Assembly (NCBI RefSeq): GCF_001700325.1
Contig: NZ_MATO01000064.1
Span: forward strand, 1-64,000
Direction of reading: 5' to 3'
Source: Caryophanon latum
GTDB taxonomy: Bacteria; Bacillota; Bacilli; Bacillales_A; Planococcaceae
DNA: 64,000 nt
Part shown: in pieces, positions 52,879 through 60,030 of the stretch
Numbering within the stretch: position 1 is the stretch's first letter
Layout: each line of letters begins with the position of its first letter
Translations under genes and position numbers: made by a program
The notes under the pieces: model-generated
What the model saw: only the letters and a program-made list of their open reading frames with translations
Database searches by the model: none
Told to the model about the DNA's origin: nothing

Positions 52879-53016
52879 CGTGTCGCCCCCTTCTGCTCTT
52901 TATGATACACGTTTTTTTACGAAAAGCCCGCTCATACTTTTGGCTGAAACAATGTTTTCGACAAATCATTTTGGGTATATACACTATTGTAACGATCAAT
53001 TGAAGGAGGAATATAT

Positions 53017-53205
53017 ATGAGTAAATACAATCCGAAAGCACCGAACGAGCTAGCCGATGCGCAATTAAATCGTGCCAATTATGAAAGTGATGCGAGTAAA
53101 GCAGTCGCAAAGCATCATACAGGAGATGGCGCTGTACTCGACCATACAGATGCAGGGCCTAGCTTTACGAATAAAGAGTCATACAACTCTATTCCAGGTG
53201 AATAA
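53017..53205 (+). CDS. Small hydrophilic protein (62 aa)
   Basis: Begins MSKYNPKAPNELADAQLNRA and ends SFTNKESYNSIPGE. It has no Cys, Trp or hydrophobic segment and is rich in Asn, Ala, Asp and Ser, so probably intrinsically disordered. It has the feel of small spore- or stress-associated proteins but I cannot place it in a family. GAAGGAGG is upstream of the ATG, and a strong terminator follows, so it is its own transcription unit. Confidence 0.75.
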   Translation: MSKYNPKAPNELADAQLNRANYESDASKAVAKHHTGDGAVLDHTDAGPSFTNKESYNSIPGE

Positions 53206-53216
53206 TATAACTACGC

Positions 53217-53257
53217 GAGCTGTCCGAAAGTGCCTCACTTTTCGGACAGCTCTTTTT
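53217..53257 (+). terminator. Terminator of the 62-aa protein gene
   Basis: GAGCTGTCCGAAA (53217-53229) and TTTCGGACAGCTC (53240-53252), perfect 13-bp stem, then TTTTT. Confidence 0.92.
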
Positions 53258-53350
53258 CCAACCATTTTAATACGCTTTCATTTACTTATAACTGTAAATT
53301 TTATATAATCAGTATGGTTATTTCTTATTTTGAAATGGAGGAAACATTTC

Positions 53351-53875
53351 GTGGCAACTAATAAAGCGGCCGCTAAGCGTAAAGCAGCAGCCAAAAAGAA
53401 AAATTCGAATATGAACAAGCTATATATCATCGCTGGTATTATCGTTGTGCTATTTATTGCCATCATGTTATTGCAAAACAAAGCAAACGAAACGAAGCTC
53501 GAAAACAACCCGTACGGAACAAACGATTTAAATCAAGCAACAATTGACCAATTAGGCGATGAAAACTACCAAAATATCATTTTACCTGATCAATTAGAAG
53601 AAAAAATTAACTCTGGCGAAGGTACATTCGCATACTTCTTCAGTCCAACATGCGTACATTGCCAAGCGTTTACACCCGTATTAATGCCACTTGCAGAAGA
53701 AGCTGGTGTTGAAATCCATCAGTTAAACTTACTAGAGTTCGATTTATGGTCACAATATGACGTAAACTCAACGCCAACGCTCATCTACTTCAAGGACGGT
53801 AAGGAAGTAAACCGCTTAATCGGTAACGCACCAGAAGCAAGCGCGCGTGAATTTATCGAAGCTATGGTACAATAA
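53351..53875 (+). CDS. Membrane-anchored thioredoxin-like protein
   Basis: 174 residues. A basic Ala/Lys-rich N terminus (about 1-22) is followed by one membrane helix (about 24-41), which should place the thioredoxin domain outside the membrane. The active site is CVHC (Cys101, Cys104) after FFSPT, and cis-Pro is in NSTPTLIYF. Lacking the Trp of WCxxC, it resembles BdbA/StoA/ResA-like extracytoplasmic disulfide proteins more than cytosolic thioredoxin. GTG 53351 has GGAGG nine bases upstream; the ATG at 53330 precedes that site. Partner and redox direction are unknown. Confidence 0.85.
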   Translation: MATNKAAAKRKAAAKKKNSNMNKLYIIAGIIVVLFIAIMLLQNKANETKLENNPYGTNDLNQATIDQLGDENYQNIILPDQLEEKINSGEGTFAYFFSPTCVHCQAFTPVLMPLAEEAGVEIHQLNLLEFDLWSQYDVNSTPTLIYFKDGKEVNRLIGNAPEASAREFIEAMVQ

Positions 53876-53886
53876 AACAAATGAAA

Positions 53887-53925
53887 AAATGGGCGTCCAA
53901 TTCGTTTGGGCACCCATTTTTATAT
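53887..53925 (+). terminator. Terminator of the thioredoxin-like gene
   Basis: AAAAATGGG and CCCATTTTT arms, extended inward by GTCC/GGGC-type pairs, then TAT. It ends just before the ribosome site of the next gene. Confidence 0.75.
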
Positions 53926-53935
53926 GGAGGAAACT

Positions 53936-54781
53936 ATGTTTAACTATACAATCCCACAACAAGGCTTAACGGTCGACGAACTACTGCGTGACCAATGGCG
54001 CTTAGGAAAGAAAACGGTACACGAGCTACGCATGGCAAAAGCAATTTCAGTCGGCGGCGAGCTCATCCAATGGAAAACACCACTCGACGTTGGTACAGTG
54101 ATCGAAGTCGCATTCGAAACACCGGCTTCTAACTACAAGCCAACTGCCGAGTGCATGATCGACATTATGTATGAGGACGACCATTGCTTAATCATTTCAA
54201 AGCCAAAAGGAATGAGCACGCACCCGAACGACGACCGCGACACGCACACAGCGATGAACCATGTCATGGCGCACATTCAAGCAAATGGTGGCGTTTACGC
54301 AGAGCACGTTCACCGCTTAGATAAAGGAACAGAAGGGTTGCTGCTTGTCGCAAAGCATCCGCTCGCAAAATCGATTATGGACCGCATGATTGAAGAGAAA
54401 TCAATCATTCGTACGTACCAAGCAGAAGTGCAAGGCAATATTCGCGGTGAATCTGGCACGATTAGCGAAAACATCGGCAAAGATCGCCACCACCCGAACC
54501 GTCGCGTCGTATCATATAGCGGTCAGCACGCAGTCACACATTACGAAGTCATTCAACGCTATAAAAGTACATGCGTTGTCAACTTAGTGCTTGAAACGGG
54601 ACGCACGCACCAAATTCGTGTGCACCTTGAATATTTAGGTCACCCAATCGTAGGCGACACGCTATATGGCGCGCGCGAAACAAAGGAAGGCACGTACGCA
54701 TTACACGCCATTCAGCTTGAGTTCGATCACCCGTTTTTAAACGAACGCATTACCGTAAAAGACGAGCCACGCACAAACTAA
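53936..54781 (+). CDS. RluA/RluD-family pseudouridine synthase (YhcT-like)
   Basis: 281 residues. The catalytic motif HRLDKGTEGLLLVAKHP contains the nucleophilic Asp; other conserved parts are IISKPKGMSTHP, TGRTHQIRVHLEYLGHPIVGDTLYG and LHA. A reduced S4-like N-terminal region (about 1-70) precedes it. It isomerises uridine in rRNA or tRNA; the exact target is not predictable. ATG 53936 has GGAGG five bases upstream. B. subtilis yhcT lies near yhcYZ, as here. Confidence 0.9.
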   Translation: MFNYTIPQQGLTVDELLRDQWRLGKKTVHELRMAKAISVGGELIQWKTPLDVGTVIEVAFETPASNYKPTAECMIDIMYEDDHCLIISKPKGMSTHPNDDRDTHTAMNHVMAHIQANGGVYAEHVHRLDKGTEGLLLVAKHPLAKSIMDRMIEEKSIIRTYQAEVQGNIRGESGTISENIGKDRHHPNRRVVSYSGQHAVTHYEVIQRYKSTCVVNLVLETGRTHQIRVHLEYLGHPIVGDTLYGARETKEGTYALHAIQLEFDHPFLNERITVKDEPRTN

Positions 54782-54837
54782 CGAACGAAAAAGGCGAGCT
54801 AATGACGCAATGCTGCTGAAAAACTATATACATTGAA

Positions 54838-54992
54838 CACGCGTGTTGATTAGCCATTAAATTGGCAGGGCACGTATTGCGGCTTGCGTTCCTGGGGCTC
54901 GGCGCCCGCTCTCTGCCATGACAATGTCATATGGATTTCGAACTTTTAAAACAACCGACTTCGCTGTATACAAGTGGCGTATCAACATACCT
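54838..54992. repeat. Family B element, near full length
   Basis: The left end CACGCGTGTTGATTAGCC and the right end GTGGCGTATCAACATACCT are imperfect terminal inverted repeats (GTTGAT...ATCAAC). The interior includes GCGTATTGCGGCTTGCG-like sequence, CGGCGCCCGCTC and AACAACCGACTTCGCTGTAT. It lies in the 54782-55241 gap, which also holds a family C paired hairpin. Confidence 0.7.
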
Positions 54993-55082
54993 ACTATGCA
55001 TCCAGTTGCCACTCATAAATCGACTAACGCTACGAATAAACCCATTCTTTCGTTTATAGCGCTCCTTTATGCAAAATTATAA

Positions 55083-55102
55083 AGTTTTTAGACACGTCCT
55101 AA
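55083..55102. repeat. 20-bp inverted repeat, left copy
   Basis: AGTTTTTAGACACGTCCTAA; its reverse complement recurs at 55565-55584 with one difference (19 of 20). The two flank a segment of about 500 bp containing the paired hairpin and a small membrane-protein gene. Confidence 0.75.
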
Positions 55103-55200
55103 AAAACGCGGAAATTCATTGTAATAAACTTTGAATTCCGCGTTTTCACATATAATAAACGTCGATTTATACTAAAAAATGTAGCGTAAATCGACTTTTT
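55101..55200. repeat. Family C paired-hairpin element, copy 1
   Basis: Hairpin 1 (about 55103-55146) pairs ACGCGGAAATTCA with TGAATTCCGCGT. Hairpin 2 (55161-55195) pairs GTCGATTTA with TAAATCGAC and ends in T5. The same two hairpins, in the same order when read on the other strand, form the copy at 62257-62360, about 80 percent alike. Either hairpin could end the flanking convergent transcripts. Confidence 0.8.
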
Positions 55201-55241
55201 CAGTGCCCTCTCATAACTCGATCGTCTTTTATGTTATACCG

Positions 55242-55475
55242 CTATAGTAGCAGCTCCTTCATCGCAAAATAACAAATCCCTGCTCCCGCAACAAACAGTA
55301 AAAATGTGATGTTCATAATAAACTCGCCACCAAGGGAGAAAGGCTCTGCTTTTAACACAGCAACAATTCGCGTCTCATGCTCAAAAAAGCGCACTATGAC
55401 AACATCGTACAAAAGTGGAAAAATACATAGCATACCAGCTATTAATCTTAACCAATGAATTATACTTCGTCGCAT
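55242..55475 (-). CDS. Small two-helix membrane protein (77 aa)
   Basis: Begins MRRSIIHWLRLIAGMLCIFPLLY. Hydrophobic segments at about 8-26 and 51-71 are separated by FFEHETRIVAVLKAEPFSLGG. Not recognised. ATG 55475 has GAGGTG six bases upstream. It is enclosed by 20-bp inverted repeats, and repeats of three families surround it, so it may be an accessory gene carried on a mobile segment. Confidence 0.6.
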   Translation of the reverse strand: MRRSIIHWLRLIAGMLCIFPLLYDVVIVRFFEHETRIVAVLKAEPFSLGGEFIMNITFLLFVAGAGICYFAMKELLL

Positions 55476-55564
55476 GTGTATCACCTCACTACTTATTTCC
55501 CGTAAATGCCGTGTTTGAAGCGTAAAAATAACAAATTTGAAATAAATTTATTAAGCGTGTTAAT

Positions 55565-55584
55565 TAGGACGTGGCTAAAAACTC
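55565..55584. repeat. 20-bp inverted repeat, right copy
   Basis: TTAGGACGTGGCTAAAAACT, inverse of 55083-55102 except for one base. Confidence 0.75.
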
Positions 55585-55621
55585 CAAAATTCAGTATAAA
55601 TAATAGCGAGGAACGAAATAA

Positions 55622-55845
55622 CGTTCTTTGTCATCACATCGGGCTGCTTTCCACATCGAAGCAGGCTTTCCGCAGGCGCGTAGGCAAACACGATGTTGAT
55701 CATGAAGTTGATGACTCGTGTAGTGGCATTTATCACCTTCCTCGAGCTTCCTCAACACTCGTTCCTCGTGTTTGCGGGGTCTTTCGACGCGAGCTTTTCC
55801 CCTAGGAGTCTCGCCGTACGCTCCATGCCACTACGATGCTGCATT
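55622..55845. repeat. Family A element, long form with variant right end
   Basis: The left end GTTCTTTGTCATCACATCGG resembles the ISL3-like end of the copy at 36412. Then come GAAGCAGGCTTTCCGCAGGC and the long-form hairpin (GAAGTTGAT / ATCACCTTC). The right block is TTTTCCCCTAGGAGTCTCGCC, changed from the family norm. It fills most of the gap 55476-56005. Confidence 0.75.
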
Positions 55846-55990
55846 CATGTCAGTTTTGCTGCTAAAAACAACCGATTCAGCTGTATAAAAGTGGCGTATC
55901 AACAGACCTGTAAATTTATATTATTTTCACAAGCATGTTCATTCACAGAAGCGTATTGCGGCTAAAAACAACCAGCTTTAGCGGAAATCA
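55846..55990. repeat. Family B fragments adjoining the family A copy
   Basis: A right half (TGCTGCATTCATG ... AACAACCGATTCAGCTGTAT ... GTGGCGTATCAACAGACCTG, ending 55913) is followed by a partial GCGTATTGCGGC and AAAACAACCAGC remnant. Order A then B-right repeats what is seen at the window start. Confidence 0.65.
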
Positions 55991-56005
55991 CATACGATAC
56001 ACTGA

Positions 56006-56821
56006 CTAAAAATCAAAGTTATCTGGATCAGCGCCTGTGCGGTGGAACGTATTTAACGCCGTTAGTGCTGCTACTTCATCAACTTGCAGTGCAAAGTCAA
56101 AAATGCGTAAATTTTCCGCTGCACGCTCTTTATTTGCCGACTTCGGAATGGCGATGTTGCCCATTTCAATATGCCAGCGTAGCACAATTTGCGCCGGTGT
56201 CTTGCCGTACTTTGCCGCAAGCTGCTTCACAATCGGATGTGTAAATACGATGCCCGTACCGAGTGGCGCCCACGCAGTAACCGCGATGTTTTTCTCCTTA
56301 CAAAATGCACGTAACGCATCTTGAGATAACGACGGATGACATTCAATTTGATTAACCATTGGCGCAACGTTTGCAACGGCAAAAATTTGCTCTAAATGAT
56401 GCTCATGGTGGTTCGACACGCCCGTTGCACAAATTAACTTTTCGTCGTATAAACGCTCAATTGCTCGGTACGTGTGAACGAGCTGAGGCTTTGGCCAATG
56501 CGTTAAATATAAATCGACGTACTCAAGCCCTAGCTTTTTTTGCGACACGTCAAATGCGCGCAACGTTTCGTCATAGCCTTGGTCTGCGTTCCATACTTTC
56601 GTCGTAATAAACAGCTCCTCGCGCGCAATGCCTGAATCGCGAATCGCCTGTCCAACTGCTTCCTCATTTTCATAAATCGCCGCCGTATCAATCGCGCGGT
56701 AGCCTAGCTGCAATGCTTGAAGCGTCGCCTCGTATGCTGCTGTGTGCTCCTTCATACGAAAAACCCCAAACCCTAACTGCGGCATATGTACACCATTTGC
56801 AAGTGTTATTGTCGGTATCAT
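56006..56821 (-). CDS. Aldo/keto reductase
   Basis: 271 residues, TIM-barrel NADPH-dependent oxidoreductase. Tetrad residues: Asp in RAIDTAAIYENEEAVG with Tyr four residues on, Lys in FITTKVW, His in LYLTHWPKP; the cofactor segment is IPKSANKERAAENLRIFDF. AKR5-type (2,5-diketo-gluconate reductase-like). It starts 12 bases after the other reductase stop and is a close paralogue, so the two arose by tandem duplication. AGGGGG precedes the ATG. Confidence 0.92.
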   Translation of the reverse strand: MIPTITLANGVHMPQLGFGVFRMKEHTAAYEATLQALQLGYRAIDTAAIYENEEAVGQAIRDSGIAREELFITTKVWNADQGYDETLRAFDVSQKKLGLEYVDLYLTHWPKPQLVHTYRAIERLYDEKLICATGVSNHHEHHLEQIFAVANVAPMVNQIECHPSLSQDALRAFCKEKNIAVTAWAPLGTGIVFTHPIVKQLAAKYGKTPAQIVLRWHIEMGNIAIPKSANKERAAENLRIFDFALQVDEVAALTALNTFHRTGADPDNFDF

Positions 56822-56833
56822 GTGTAGTCCCCC

Positions 56834-57658
56834 TTATTTTAAATGGTCAAAGTTAAAGTGATCTGGATTTTGCCCGAAGCGCTCGTTGCGATTTAACGCA
56901 TCAATTTGCGCCATATGTGCATCACTTAATTCAAAATTAAACACGTCGAAGTTTTCGGCAATGCGCGACGGTGTGACAGACTTCGGAATGACGACTAAGC
57001 CGTGCTGTAAGTGCCAGCGAATAATGATTTGCGCTGCTGATTTGCCGTATTGCTCGCCTAGTTGCTGAAGCGTTTCGTCGCCTAGCACGTTGGCACGACC
57101 GAGCGGCGACCAAGACGTTACTGCAATGCCTTCTTCTTCACAAAACGCTCGAAGTGGCTGCTGCGTTAAATAAGGGTGCAGCTCAATTTGATTGACCATT
57201 GGCGGAACGTTCGCCTTTGCAAGTAGCTGCTGTAAATGCGGCACGTGGTGATTCGATACGCCCGTTGCACGAATTAATTTCTCATCATATAGACGCTCAA
57301 TCGCTCGGTACGTTTCGGTAAATTTCCCTTCAACTGGCCAGTGCGTTAAATATAAATCGACGTACTCCATATCGAGCTTTTTCAGCGACACTTCGAATGC
57401 TCGAAGCGTTTCGTCATAACCTTGGTCGTCATTCCACACTTTCGTCGTAATGAATAGCTCATCTCGTCGCACACTCGCATTGCGCACCGCCTCGCCAACT
57501 TCCTCCTCGTTGTAGTAAAGCGCCGCTGTATCAATCGCTCGGTAGCCAACGTTTAACGCCGTTTCAATTGCTTGTAGCGTTTCGTCTCGATTTGTCATTT
57601 TGTACACACCTAAGCCGAGCTGTGGCATGTGCACCCCATTACGTAATATTTTTTTCAT
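56834..57658 (-). CDS. Aldo/keto reductase (tandem paralogue)
   Basis: 274 residues, AKR fold with RAIDTAALYYNEEEVGEAV, FITTKVWNDDQGYDETLRAFEVSLKKL, LTHWPVEG and IPKSVTPSRIAENFDVFNFEL. First gene of the pair; the start ATG 57658 has AAAGGAGG upstream. It differs from its neighbour in the loop around residue 120 (PVEGKFTE against PKPQLVH), which lies by the active site, so substrate range may differ. It resembles YvgN/YtbE-type methylglyoxal/glyoxal reductases. Confidence 0.92.
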   Translation of the reverse strand: MKKILRNGVHMPQLGLGVYKMTNRDETLQAIETALNVGYRAIDTAALYYNEEEVGEAVRNASVRRDELFITTKVWNDDQGYDETLRAFEVSLKKLDMEYVDLYLTHWPVEGKFTETYRAIERLYDEKLIRATGVSNHHVPHLQQLLAKANVPPMVNQIELHPYLTQQPLRAFCEEEGIAVTSWSPLGRANVLGDETLQQLGEQYGKSAAQIIIRWHLQHGLVVIPKSVTPSRIAENFDVFNFELSDAHMAQIDALNRNERFGQNPDHFNFDHLK

Positions 57659-57746
57659 AAAATTACCTCCTTTTTTGTAGCCATTATAGCATGCGGCAAC
57701 ATACGATGAAAAAAGCCAACATACATTGTGCATGCTGGCTCACCTT

Positions 57747-57890
57747 CTACTCATCTTCATCAAATTGCTTCGGATCACGCTCACGCTTATCCTCGTCCTG
57801 CTGTTCACGCATTTGCTCCATTTCTTTGCCGAGCTGCTTTAGCTCCTCCATTGAGTTTGCCATCGAGCCGCTTAACTGTTCTTTCGTCAT
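57747..57890 (-). CDS. Small acidic helical protein (47 aa)
   Basis: Begins MTKEQLSGSMANSMEELKQL and ends KQFDEDE. Highly charged, predicted single helix or coiled coil, no Cys. GGGGG is seven bases upstream of the ATG at 57890. It is too short for usual gene callers. It lies 88 bases before the reductase pair in the same direction, so cotranscription is possible. Family unknown. Confidence 0.6.
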   Translation of the reverse strand: MTKEQLSGSMANSMEELKQLGKEMEQMREQQDEDKRERDPKQFDEDE

Positions 57891-57956
57891 TGTCATACCC
57901 CCTTCTCATTCCCTTTTCCCGTTCAATCAAAAAGTAAATCTTTTTTCTGAATATTC

Positions 57957-57985
57957 TTTCCACTAATCAGCAACTGCGTTATACT
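57957..57985 (+). promoter_or_regulatory. Promoter of the 31-aa membrane peptide gene
   Basis: TTTCCA (57957-57962), 17 bp, TATACT (57980-57985). Confidence 0.5.
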
Positions 57986-58015
57986 AATTATGAGTATATT
58001 AAAGGAGGCGTTGTG

Positions 58016-58111
58016 ATGAAGTTACTTTTAATTTTAGGCATTTGCGCATCTTTTTTAACGGCGATTTTTACAGCAGGCTATGAGCGACCTGCGAAAGCGC
58101 CACATGAGTAA
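58016..58111 (+). CDS. Single-helix membrane peptide (31 aa)
   Basis: Begins MKLLLILGICASFLTAIFTA (one helix, about residues 2-20) and ends GYERPAKAPHE. AAAGGAGG lies seven bases before the ATG; a promoter-like pair precedes it and a terminator follows 10 bases after the stop. It therefore forms a complete tiny transcription unit. Function unknown; small membrane peptides of this size often modulate a membrane partner. Confidence 0.7.
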   Translation: MKLLLILGICASFLTAIFTAGYERPAKAPHE

Positions 58112-58121
58112 GTAACATAAG

Positions 58122-58153
58122 CGACAGAGAGCACGTTTCTCTGTCGTTTTTTT
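58122..58153 (+). terminator. Terminator of the 31-aa peptide gene
   Basis: CGACAGAGA (58122-58130) and TCTCTGTCG (58138-58146), perfect 9-bp stem, then seven T. Confidence 0.9.
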
Positions 58154-58254
58154 ATTTGGCTACGCTCTCATTGACTTTTCAAACGCCGTCGCTTATCATT
58201 ACTTACATAAAGTAACCTAATAATTAAAAGAAACTATAGTAGGAGGCATTTCAC

Positions 58255-59103
58255 ATGCATTTTTTTGAAAAACCGAACAACTTCGTGCAGCACGTTGCGA
58301 TTAAAGTAAGCAACTTAACACGCTCGCTCGATTACTATACAAACACGATTGGCTTATTTATTATTGAGCAAAACAGCACGCACGCTTCACTTGGCGCCAA
58401 AAACAGCACGACGCCACTTTTACATCTCGAAGAAGTCAAAAACGCAAGCGCGCGTCCTGCAAGCTCAACTGGACTTTACCACTTCGCGATTTTACTACGT
58501 GAGCGCAAACATTTAGCAAACATCATCCGCTTCTTTTCAAACAACAACGTGCGCCTCGGTGCATCGGATCACGACGTTTCAGAAGCGCTTTATTTAAACG
58601 ACCCAGACGGCAATGGTATTGAAATTTACGTCGACCGCCCTGAAGAGCAGTGGACGTGGCAGCAAGACATCGTGCATATGACGACAGATCCGCTCAACGT
58701 CCAAAGCATTATGCAAGAAGAAAGCGGCGTATGGGACGGCATGCCTGAAGGAACGGTAATGGGGCACGTACATTTAAACGTCGCCAACATTCCAGCGAGC
58801 GAGAAGTTTTATACAGAAGGGTTAGCGTTTAACGTCGTGACGCGTTACGGTCCGAGTGCGCTGTTCGTATCAACAGGCGGCTATCATCACCATATCGGCT
58901 TAAATACGTGGGCAAGTAACGGTGGGCATCCTGCACCAGCAACGAGCGTCGGCTTATCGTACGTGGCTTTCCAATTAGACGATGATGCGCAGCAACAGCA
59001 TCTTGTTGAGCGTTTACGTGCAATCGGTGCAGCAGTTGAGCTAGTAGATGGCGGCTTCAATACTGTAGACCCTGCTGGCAACGCACTACATTTCCGTCAA
59101 TAA
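58255..59103 (+). CDS. VOC-family extradiol dioxygenase-like protein (CatE-like)
   Basis: 282 residues with two vicinal-oxygen-chelate modules (about 8-125 and 165-280). Likely metal ligands: His14 in VQHVAIKVSN, GIEIYVDRP in the first module and HVHLNVANI near 168 in the second; H-x-H-H in GGYHHHIGLNTW is typical of catechol 2,3-dioxygenase CatE/YfiE. Substrate not known. AGGAGG precedes the ATG. A MITE has inserted within the five bases after its stop codon and separates it from its terminator. Confidence 0.87.
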   Translation: MHFFEKPNNFVQHVAIKVSNLTRSLDYYTNTIGLFIIEQNSTHASLGAKNSTTPLLHLEEVKNASARPASSTGLYHFAILLRERKHLANIIRFFSNNNVRLGASDHDVSEALYLNDPDGNGIEIYVDRPEEQWTWQQDIVHMTTDPLNVQSIMQEESGVWDGMPEGTVMGHVHLNVANIPASEKFYTEGLAFNVVTRYGPSALFVSTGGYHHHIGLNTWASNGGHPAPATSVGLSYVAFQLDDDAQQQHLVERLRAIGAAVELVDGGFNTVDPAGNALHFRQ

Positions 59104-59105
59104 AC

Positions 59106-59356
59106 GGCTCATCACCGTAAGCTGAAGTTGACGCATAGAGGTTGCTTGAAATGAGAGGCGGACTCCAGCGGGAAAAGCAGATGTTTTAACTGCGTCGAGT
59201 AATCGCAGACGCATGAGCGCGAAACGAAAGGCTCAAGGAAGGTAGTAAGCGCCACTACACGAGTCACTTCCTTCAAAACTAACATCGTGTTAGGCCCCAT
59301 GCCCGCGGAAAGCCTGCCTCAACGTGGAAAGCAACCCCGAGTTATCGCGAAGAGCC
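59106..59356. mobile_element. Family A MITE, full long form with ISL3-like ends and 8-bp near-duplication
   Basis: The left end is GGCTCATCACCGTAAGCTG and the right end, reversed, GGCTCTTCGCGATAACTCGG. Flanks are CAATAAAC (left) and CACTAAAC (right), 7 of 8 alike. Inside are both conserved blocks (GAGGCGGACTCCAGCGGG and CCGCGGAAAGCCTGCCTC) and the long-form hairpin (GAAGGAAGT / ACTACCTTC on the reverse strand). It encodes nothing. Confidence 0.85.
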
Positions 59357-59368
59357 CACTAAACATGA

Positions 59369-59411
59369 AAAAGCACATGAAACGGTAGTCCAAGCCGTTT
59401 CATGTGCTTTT
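59369..59411 (+). terminator. Terminator of the CatE-like gene, displaced by the MITE
   Basis: AAAAGCACATGAAACGG (59369-59385) and CCGTTTCATGTGCTTTT (59395-59411), perfect 17-bp stem. Beyond it, a second hairpin GTGCTACTA/TAGTAGCAC (59461-59486) lacks a T-run. The 59104-59544 gap holds nothing else. Confidence 0.85.
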
Positions 59412-59544
59412 TGCGAACAATATTATCGATTTATACAAAAAGTTAAGGGAGGAATCGAGCGTGCTACTATGACGAAGTAGTAGCACCCTTACTGATAATG
59501 ATAATCCCTCTCATTTAATGTGTCAATGCACATTTTGCCGCCTT

Positions 59545-60018
59545 TTATTTTAATCCTGGATAGTTTTGCTGGCGTAGCGCCTCATAAATAACGATTGCCG
59601 CTGTGTTCGATAAATTGAGTGAACGTACGTGATCGCTTTGTGGAATGCGTAAGCACATGTCCGCACGCGCCTGCGCAAAATCTTTCGGTAAGCCCGTCGT
59701 CTCACGTCCGAACATAAAGTAAATGTCTTTGTTTTGGTCACTAAAATCATGCGTCGTAAACGGCTCGTCGCTATACGTTTCGATTAAATAAACGTCGCCG
59801 CCCTCACTATATTTTACGAAGTCCTCAAGCGAATCGTGATACACGACATTCACATGCTCCCAATAGTCTAGCCCCGCACGCTTTAACATTTTATCGTCTG
59901 TCGAAAATCCGAGTGGACGAATTAAATGCAAGCTCGTGTTCGTCCCCGCGCACGTTCTTGCAATGTTTCCTGTATTTGCAGGAATTTCTGGTTGATATAA
60001 CACAATGTGTAATGGCAC
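59545..60018 (-). CDS. trmL: tRNA (cytidine/uridine-34 2'-O)-methyltransferase TrmL
   Basis: 157 residues, SPOUT fold. N terminus PLHIVLYQPEIPANTGNIARTC, SAM-binding knot motifs LIRPLGFS, MFGRETTGLP and IPQSDHVRSLNLSNTAAIVIYE. It methylates the wobble ribose of tRNA-Leu. GTG 60018 with AGGAAG eight bases upstream gives the normal start. It begins 12 bases after queG stops, so two wobble-base modification enzymes are cotranscribed. Confidence 0.94.
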   Translation of the reverse strand: MPLHIVLYQPEIPANTGNIARTCAGTNTSLHLIRPLGFSTDDKMLKRAGLDYWEHVNVVYHDSLEDFVKYSEGGDVYLIETYSDEPFTTHDFSDQNKDIYFMFGRETTGLPKDFAQARADMCLRIPQSDHVRSLNLSNTAAIVIYEALRQQNYPGLK

Positions 60019-60030
60019 AATGCACACTTC

